Below, in pieces: positions 57,929 through 64,000 of a stretch of 64,000 bases of DNA (within the stretch, counting starts at the first letter, position 1; each line of letters starts with the position of its first letter). The position numbers and the translations under genes are program-made. The notes under the pieces were generated by a model. It did not search any database and was not told where the DNA came from. It saw only the letters and a program-made list of their open reading frames with translations. This stretch comes from Isoetes taiwanensis (taxonomy: Eukaryota > Streptophyta > Lycopodiopsida > Isoetales > Isoetaceae): contig JAJEKV010000064.1 in NCBI GenBank assembly GCA_021234155.1, positions 6,946,001 to 7,010,000 of the forward strand, given 5' to 3'.

Positions 57929-58322
57929 AATATGTAGCAAAATAACAGGGGGTTCCAGGGGGATTTGATATAGATGTAAAAATAACAATTCCTGAAACCA
58001 TAGACCATATATCCCTAAAACAATTGAATGGGTTGTTATAAGAAAAAACATAGATTCAAGATAAAAATAATCATATTAGCTTACTGGGTACATTGAGGTT
58101 CGAGCCTTCGTATTTCATATTCTAAAAATCTTAGACAAAGCCTATAGAGGTTCGTTATTCCCTCAAAACTTTAGGCGAAATTATATTTCATATTTCAAAA
58201 CCATAGGCGCCTCCAATTATAAATGATTATAAGCAAAACGAGAGGTGCCCAGAGGCCCCAGCATACGATCTGAGTCGTAGGATCGACGAATCCGACGACT
58301 GTGGTAGTCCAGGGCTCGAATT
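57929..58322 (+). repeat. Dispersed repeat R1, copy c (most complete)
   Basis: Starts AATATGTAGCAAAATAACAG and ends CGACTGTGGTAGTCCAGGG. It joins in one copy the 5' part seen at 39944 and the 3' part seen at 55144, so R1 is about 390 bp. The A box to B box distance is shortened (TTAGCTTACTGGGTACATTG directly before AGGTTCGAGCC). Confidence 0.75.
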
Positions 58323-58508
58323 AGAAGCATGGCGCGCGATTTTATTAATTTGAGAATAATACCATTGAATGGCTCTAAATAGCTTCCAATATGCATTGTA
58401 AAGCATGTTTCCACCGGGTTTAGATTCCATCAAAAGTAGAGGCTTGCGTATATGGCTTATATCCTTTTCACGAGAAGGATATGAGACAAAATCTGTAAAA
58501 AATGCCAT
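58323..58508 (-). CDS. Unrecognised minus-strand open frame
   Basis: A clean 57-residue stretch (MAFFTDFVSYPSREKDISHI, then RKPLLLMESKPGGNMLYNAY and WKLFRAIQWYYSQINKI) precedes R1 copy c. Composition looks protein-like, but no family is recognised and the frame then runs into the repeat. It may be an exon or transposon fragment. Confidence 0.25.
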
Positions 58509-58749
58509 AATATTTTGATAGTTGCAAGGCCGGGCAGGTTGCCCAAAAGGGGGGTGGTTATTTCACATATACAAGCTTGGCCAGATCGCCACTACCGATC
58601 TTGAAAAGCAAGAAGCTTTAACCCATGTCAGAAAATGTCCAGGGTTTATTCAGAAATAACACAAAGACAAACCAAGATTTGACCAAGAAAACACCCACCA
58701 AGTAAGAATAATGCTCTAAACTCTCAAAATCTTTGTTAAAGCCTTAAAT

Positions 58750-58955
58750 CTGACTTGTTTCATCATCAAATCAACCTGTAATAATCTAATAAGAGCTCCA
58801 AACCTAATTAGGAAGCCTTGATCAGTATAAAAAGCCTTCAACTGAAATCTTGTTATCTGATTTGTTCATCATAAAATATGCATGTAATAATCTAATAATA
58901 GCTTCAAACCTGTCTAAGAAGCCTTGAATCAGCCTAAAAAACTTTCAACATACTC
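58750..58955. repeat. Imperfect tandem duplication, 107-bp period
   Basis: Two adjacent diverged copies both contain TGTAATAATCTAATAA, then CCAAACCT or TCAAACCT, AAGCCTTGA and TTTCAAC or CTTCAAC in order. Confidence 0.75.
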
Positions 58956-60200
58956 TAAATCAACTTGAGTTGATGTAGGAGTCTGTTGCTAGGAATATGA
59001 GGAGGAATCATGGCTAAGAAATCCATGTGACTCTACAACCTCATGATCTTCCTGGGCCGCTGGGTCGCTCCTAATGGATCAACTTGAATGTACCTGCCAT
59101 TTTTTTCACGTATAACATGTGTGTATCTGCAAAAAAGGAAGAGGTTTCATACAATTTATACTTTTTCCGTATTTTGGGTCTAACCCTGTTATGTACGCAC
59201 AAGCCAAGAGTCTATGCGTATATAGGCTATTGATTTTTTCATAGTAATGAATATTCTACATGCACATAGGAGTTTCTTGCCTCTACATAATCTTCTCCAT
59301 GTTGTTTTCAGACAAAGAAAGGTTTCTCGAAAGAACGCCCAAGGGCAACCTGATAAGAGTCAAAAAGTATTTAACAATAGAAAAAGGGACGAAGCAGGAA
59401 AAGAACATCCCGATGCTTTTGAAGGTGCAGCCGACAACTCTTTCTTATGCAAAAACCAGTAGCATCTCATAGTCCGTGTTGCTTCGATATTAGTTGTGAT
59501 GCTATACATTTGTTCGATTCTTAGAAGAGACTGTTTTAAACTTGAGACTTACAGGAAGTGCGATAGAATTATGTCTAGTGAATTGTTCGGCGAGCTTCAT
59601 GAATTGGAAAACCATAAAAAAGGATGTGGAACAAATATTTGTTGTGGGTGTCTCTTATTTTAAGTTTAGCTTGTCATCCCTAGAGAATCTACAAGAATAC
59701 ATGGACTATCATATGCAAGCTAAAGTGATTAGTAATTTTTGCGATGTGTTTTCTATGCTTGCATAAAATACATCTAGTAGTATTGACTTTTGTCAGAACT
59801 TGCTTACAATTACAAGAAATTTATCGCGGCGGCCAAGGCCGCCGCGAACATTTCTCTTTTTCAAAACTGTGCAGTTGGACCCCAGTTAACGTCCAACATT
59901 CTCTTCTGCAATGCCCAAGTGATTCTAGATTGATGTGAAGCAACTTCGTAGGATCTTACATTCTAACTCTAATTTAGAAATTACAAAGTACAATATTTAG
60001 CTTAGTCTTTTAAAAAGTTGGTCAATACTTTTTGTTATTGAAGGTTCATGTGTTCACAGACATCAAACATCAAGTAGAATTATCAATTTGCAGAACTGAA
60101 GATGCCTTATCATCACTAGAATGATATTTTTGCGAATAATATAAATTACGAAATAAATCCAAAAGGAACTCCAATACAGCATCTCTCGACACAAAGGCTG
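58956..60200. other. Stretch with weak open frames and a GC hairpin
   Basis: Plus-strand frames at 59260-59472 (DKERFLERTPKGNLIRVKKY, preceded by a TTTTCAG acceptor-like site at 59311) and 59542-59766 (MNWKTIKKDVEQIFVVGVSY) look moderately protein-like but are unrecognised and have no clear exon partners. The remainder shows nothing identifiable apart from the hairpin at 59824-59847. Confidence 0.35.
59824..59847. repeat. Perfect GC-rich hairpin
   Basis: TCGCGGCGGCC, then AA, then GGCCGCCGCGA: 11-bp perfect arms with a 2-nt loop in AT-rich DNA. It is not followed by a T run. It contains several CG and CHG methylation sites. Confidence 0.95.
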
Positions 60201-60205
60201 GTGAG

Positions 60206-60552
60206 TTACCAAAAGGCGCTCATCCACCATCCATAAAAATCATCTAGATTTAGGTCAATAATGTAGTCTTTTTTCATCTGTGCCATCTCTGCAAATCAAA
60301 ATATAATTGCAAATCAACTCAAACGTTCGCTACAATTTCACACAACGATAGAATCCACATACGCATTACGCCAAGATTAAGGATGAAAGAAAAATGCTAG
60401 TTTCATATTAAACAATCCAAGCTTTAGCAATGTAACAAAATGGGAGAATATTTACCTTGCATGCAATTAGTGAAGCGTAAGAGAAGCGCCACAATAGCTC
60501 TTCAAGTGCTCTCTCACGCGCGTCGAGACAATAAGAAGGCCTTCTATTTATA
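60206..60552 (-). CDS. Candidate tiny gene: TATA box, 5' UTR intron and 26-codon ORF
   Basis: On the minus strand TATAAATAG (60552-60544) is followed by a leader ending CATGCAAG with a GTAAAT donor at 60455, a 167-bp putative intron, and the acceptor TTTGCAG at 60289. Two bases later begins an ATG (60286) with frame MAQMKKDYIIDLNLDDFYGW then WMSAFW and stop at 60206. A GTAACT donor-like site overlaps the stop, so the ORF may instead continue into another exon (one reading adds CSAN then stop). All elements are inferred from motif order; no homology is known. Confidence 0.3.
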
Positions 60553-60734
60553 AGATGGAGTTTTGTTGGATGATCGACACACATGACTAATCTAGGGCTA
60601 TATTTATGCCAAGTGCCTATATCACAACTCGCATGTAATCATTAATATCGAATTCATATCCATAATTATCCTAAAATGGATATCATTAAGATTCTATATA
60701 TATTGGGATTGATATCTTCTAACAAATTTGCCAA

Positions 60735-61130
60735 TGGCCGCAATAAATGCAAAGTGCACACATGTCGTGCTTTGATAATTCGCATAAATAAATGCAAAGC
60801 ATATTATTAATGGCCATAATAAATGCAAAGCATATTAATGGCCATAATAAATACAAAGGGTATTAATAGCCTTAATAAATGCAAAGTGCACACATGTCGT
60901 GCTTTGATAATTCGCAATAAATGCAAAGCGTATTAATGGCCGCAATAAATGCAAAGAGTATTAATGGCCGCAATAAATGCAAAATGAAATAATGGCCACA
61001 ATAAATGAAAAGTGCACACATGTCGCGGCTTTGATAATTGCAATAAATTCAAAGCGTATTAATGGCCACAATAAATGCAAAGTGTATTAATAAAGCGCAA
61101 TAAATGCAAAGTGCACAAATCTGCCATAAA
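60735..61130. repeat. Minisatellite, 28-bp unit with a longer higher-order insert
   Basis: About ten units of AATAAATGCAAAGCGTATTA plus ATGGCCGC, with variants. Every few units the second half is replaced by GTGCACACATGTCGTGCTTT plus GATAATTCGC (60755, 60886 and 61011 regions), giving a higher-order period of about 130 bp. It lies about 180 bp upstream of the TATA box at 60552. Confidence 0.85.
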
Positions 61131-61447
61131 TGCGATGAATGCAACGTGTCATTCTATGGTAATGCTCATATCTTCCTCCGCCATAAATGCTCATAAATGC
61201 CTCAAATCTGAAATTAATGCCATAAATGCCTCAATGCAACGTGTCATGCTCTCCTAATTTTTAAGGAAGAAATTACGTGCGAACACAAAAATGTAATGCG
61301 ATGAATGCTCTCCTAATTTGTAAGGAAGATATTAGAGGCGAGCAGAAAAATGTAACTGCCTTATAATAGGAAGGATGAACAACATTCTTAAATGTATAAT
61401 AAAGGCTCAAGTCCTTTAAAAAAAAAAAAAAAAAAACATTCTTAAAT

Positions 61448-62320
61448 GTACAGAGGCAGCTCTTCCTAAGCTAGCTCCTGAAAGACAAGAAGAACCCATA
61501 AGCGAGGAGGAGGAGGAGGAGGAGGAGGAGGAGGAGGAGGAGGAGATTGTTTCTTGTAGTTCAGAGCCTGAAAAGGAAGAGAGAGCTGACACTGCTTCTT
61601 TGGGGGGAAGCTCATGCTCATTCTTCTTCCAAGGATGCTTCTACAAAAAACGATTCCATCTTGGCTTCCCCTAGAACATCTGGTATTGAGATTGTTGGCC
61701 GTGAAAAGGACAAAGCATTGAAGATGCTAGATGAACGAGCGGAGATATCATGTCCTTGATGTTAGACATATCCAAAAGGAATATATACAAATGTGCCCCA
61801 AAATGATCCAAATGAAAGAATGTTACAGGTGAAACTGATTTATTTTGGCCATCTATTTCCTTAAGTAAATGAATCAAACAGAAGCCCAATGCTCCAACGG
61901 CTCCTCACATCTACATTGTGCATCCCACTCAGTGTGCATTACTTAATAATTTTGTCAAGGAAGAGGACAAAAGTTATAAATATTATGTTTTGGATGGTAC
62001 ACATAACAAGGCTAGAAAGCAACTGTACAAAGAGACAAAGAAAATTTGCTTCTCATAATTTGCATTTGTTTATGTTGGTTTCACCGACTCTAAAGCTAAG
62101 CTTCTAGCCGTGAGCCACAATGTAGACAATGACTATAGAATGAGCATGAGCTTCATAGATAAAATAAGGTTCATGCACAAAGAGTATGCGATTTTGTAAA
62201 GCCAGCATCATGACAAAGTAATCGGTAAAGACCAATTGTACTCGCGACGAAAGGAACAGTGTGCTATAAAATGTTGTCTGACATCCTCTAGCTCTTATGC
62301 TCGGCAATCTCTGGTCGAAT
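61448..62320 (+). pseudogene. Decayed protein gene with ParB-like features
   Basis: Frames succeed one another with plausible continuity: CTEAALPKLAPERQEEPIS, a poly-Glu run from a GAG microsatellite (61504-61545), IVSCSSEPEKEERADTASLG; after a shift SSSKDASTKNDSILASPRTS and GIEIVGREKDKALKMLDER; then YHVLDVRHIQKEYIQMCPK; DPNERMLQVKLIYFGHLF; then APHIYIVHPTQCALLNNFVK, YKYYVLDGTHNKARKQLYKE and, after a stop, FAFVYVGFTDSKAKLLAVSH, NVDNDYRMSMSFIDKIRFMH, KEYA. The VLDGTH box, followed by VYVGFTDSKAKLLAVSHN, recalls ParB/sulfiredoxin-like proteins (DGxHR then a helix-rich segment). Family membership is from memory of motif order. Multiple frameshifts show it is inactive or badly sequenced. Pieces at 62860-63225 may continue it. 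Confidence 0.45.
61504..61545 (+). repeat. GAG microsatellite (14 units)
   Basis: Fourteen GAG triplets encoding poly-glutamate in the frame of the decayed gene around it. Confidence 0.95.
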
Positions 62321-62389
62321 ATAATACCTACTTTGCTTTCTGTCATAGGGTATTTATTCTCTGTACTTGTTGTTTTACTCAAGGTCTGT

Positions 62390-62790
62390 TTGGTCTATGC
62401 CCATACGCGTATAGGCAAAGAGCCTCAAGCCTATTTGCATATAGGTTCGAGGGTCTCTTTTTATATGCGCATTGACTTGAGGCTCTCTTTATAAACAGAG
62501 AGCCTCAAGTCTGTAGGCGTATAGGCTCGAGATTCTTTGTCCATATGCATATAGGCTCAAGTCTCTCTGTTTATGCGCATATAGGCTCGAGGATTTCTAT
62601 GTTTTTGTGTATAGGCTTGAGGCTCCCTGCCTATGTGCATATAGCCCCGAGACATTTTTGGATTCTTTTCTGGACTTGCGCCTATACGCATATGGGCTCA
62701 AATATTTGTCTTTGTTTTCTCCTCTCTAGCGTATAGGTTTCTGCCCATATGTGCATATGGGTTGTTGCCTACAGGCTTACGGACTCCTAG
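62390..62790. repeat. Degenerate minisatellite, about 48-bp unit
   Basis: Seven or eight diverged units based on GCATATAGGCTCGAG...CTCTCTGTTTATGC. In one plus frame it reads as recurring YAHIGSRVS-like motifs (62410-62680), a product of the repeat and not evidence of a protein. Confidence 0.8.
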
Positions 62791-62859
62791 TTCTGATGAT
62801 GTGATTTTTGTTTTAAGTGTGGGATTTATATGAGAGAATTTTTGACATGGTGGAGAGAT

Positions 62860-63225
62860 CAATAAAAACAAAAGGCGGGAGCGAAAGATGGTTGGTAAGG
62901 ATAAACGTAAGCAGGGTGACACTAGTAAACAGAAAGACAAGGCAATTTAGCCATGGAGGGAGATGCAAGATGTCTTGCAGAAGGTGGTGGATGGGCAATC
63001 TACCCTGGAGGAAGTGGCTGGAAAGTTTAAGCAATAAGTGTTGCATCTCTAGTTCACCTTGTTGTGTCAAGTTTTTCTACATCAAGTTTTTGCATTGTGA
63101 TGTGTGTGAACAATTGATGCTACATCTCAATTGTGATTCCTGGAAAAGAGTTAGAAACATGTATCCAACTTTTCCTTCAGACCAAAAGCTTAATGAATAT
63201 GCTTCCAACTTCGCCATCTGGGTAA
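62860..63225 (+). pseudogene. Coding remnant ending at a splice donor
   Basis: One frame gives MVGKDKRKQGDTSKQKDKAI, then PWREMQDVLQKVVDGQSTLE and EVAGKFKQ (62889-63035). Another gives CEQLMLHLNCDSWKRVRNMY and DQKLNEYASNFAIW up to a GTAAGT donor-like site at 63222. Both look protein-like. They may be the 3' continuation of the ParB-like relic at 61448, interrupted by the minisatellite. Confidence 0.3.
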
Positions 63226-63654
63226 GTTATCATGTTATGCGCAATGCTGGTTATCTGACCGATTTATTTGCTGCTTTCCTCTTGGTTTTTAAAATTTTGT
63301 CAGACTCTTGTTATGTATTGTAAACTTATAAAGAGAGCACCATTGTATATGTGGTAGTTTGCGTTAACAAATTAGAAGGGAACATCTTGCAATTTTTGGA
63401 ACCACCAAGATTCCACCAAAGGCAAAAATCAACAGCGGTTTAGGTTAATATGTAATTCCCAAAACCCTATTTTAACTTTTGGCAGGTTGAGACTAAGAGT
63501 TGGAACTTCCAGCTATCCAGCCAGCATCGATGGCCCATTTTAGCTTAAAAGCCTTCTTACCTGCGGAATCTCACCCGTAGGACGATGTCAAAGATATTGT
63601 AGACCTTCTAAACTGTTTTATCCTTCTTGTGCATGTCCAGTTAATGTACTATTA

Positions 63655-63750
63655 ATTACAATTTTAATGCTTTGTTTTGTAAAATTAGCTGCCCAACTAT
63701 TGTACTTCAAGTATGATTTTAATGTCTTGTTTTGTAAACTTATCTTTCAT
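63655..63750. repeat. Short tandem duplication
   Basis: ATTTTAATGCTTTGTTTTGT followed by AAAATTA (63661) and ATTTTAATGTCTTGTTTTGT followed by AAACTTA (63716) are diverged copies about 55 bp apart. Confidence 0.8.
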
Positions 63751-63917
63751 GTGAATGCCACTACCACCATCCTGGGTTAGAGCAGTTACCTCTCCAGGTC
63801 CAATGATAGATATATATGCTTTTTGAATTTCAGAAGAATTGCTTCTAAGCACAATCTCTTTTAAATTAATTGAAGTATCATGTACAGAGGCACCAGTCCA
63901 GTTTCTAGTTCATGTAG
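63697..63917 (-). CDS. Candidate exon of an unrecognised minus-strand gene
   Basis: An open minus-strand frame without its own start reads NWTGASVHDTSINLKEIVLR, SNSSEIQKAYISIIGPGEVT, ALTQDGGSGIHMKDKFTKQD then IKIILEVQ and a stop at 63699-63697. A possible CTAG acceptor precedes it at about 63912. Composition and third-position bias look coding. The last dozen residues come from the local duplication, so the native end may be earlier. The gene would start beyond the window or in undetected exons. The family is not recognised. Confidence 0.35.
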
Positions 63918-64000
63918 ATAGTTTCAGGTCAAATAAACAACTCTTTTACAGTACATTTCACGTCTCCTACCATTAATACATAGCCATATATTCGTTAGAA

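Noticed and set aside
60735-61130. CRISPR-like array
   Set aside because: Repeats are contiguous without unique spacers of constant size, and the genome is a plant's; it is a minisatellite.

Overview
This is a plant nuclear genomic window, AT-rich, repeat-dense and gene-poor. The land-plant call rests on a spliced gene of the plant-specific PAR1 family at 6178-7646, short GT-AG introns, and Copia and Gypsy elements primed by initiator Met-tRNA. The abundance of LINEs with pentamer tails and a DUF7869-type relic make me lean towards a seed-free vascular plant such as a fern or lycophyte. That last step is inference only; no marker gene settles the species.

Layout. 1-6000: intergenic, with two candidate exons of an unrecognised gene (554-911), a LINE 3' end and small tandem repeats. 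6178-7646: a four-exon PAR1 gene with an unusual proline-rich tail, the only gene I would call intact. 7980-10370: a SINE-like repeat and unassigned DNA. 10370-29340: nested retrotransposons. A Copia element lies in two halves on the minus strand (10370-12090 and 24104-25494), separated by a non-coding Gypsy-type element with long LTRs (12356-22742) and a 5'-truncated LINE (22743-24104). A 3.1-kb non-autonomous LTR element (26227-29340) sits beyond the Copia 5' half. 31424-34578: a Gypsy remnant (gag zinc knuckle plus one LTR). 34627-36400: a broken DUF7869-type transposon protein. 37119-39930: a 174-bp CT microsatellite and two LINE fragments.

40161-55142 is the most unusual region. A 2,856-bp segment carrying phase-compatible exons of an unrecognised minus-strand gene is repeated in tandem about 3.8 times. 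Copy 3 is split by a nearly full-length minus-strand LINE (46485-50601). The array is flanked by copies of one dispersed repeat (third copy at 57929), and outside these lie two parts of one L1-type LINE (38830-39930 and 55451-55950). 55450-58510 adds LINE and Helitron helicase relics. 58750-64000 has tandem repeats, a GC-rich hairpin, a possible tiny TATA-driven gene (minus, 60206-60552), a decayed gene with ParB-like DGxH features (61448-62320), two minisatellites and a candidate minus-strand exon at the edge.

One cross-cutting observation: where repeat copies can be compared, their differences form patches and fall almost entirely on CAG/CTG trinucleotides (CAG to CGAG, CGG or CG; CTG to GCG, ACG or TTT). 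CHG is the plant non-CG methylation context, so the likeliest reading is an uncorrected long-read base-calling artefact marking CHG-methylated repeats. Sequence in those patches, including the Gypsy primer-binding site, should not be trusted base by base.
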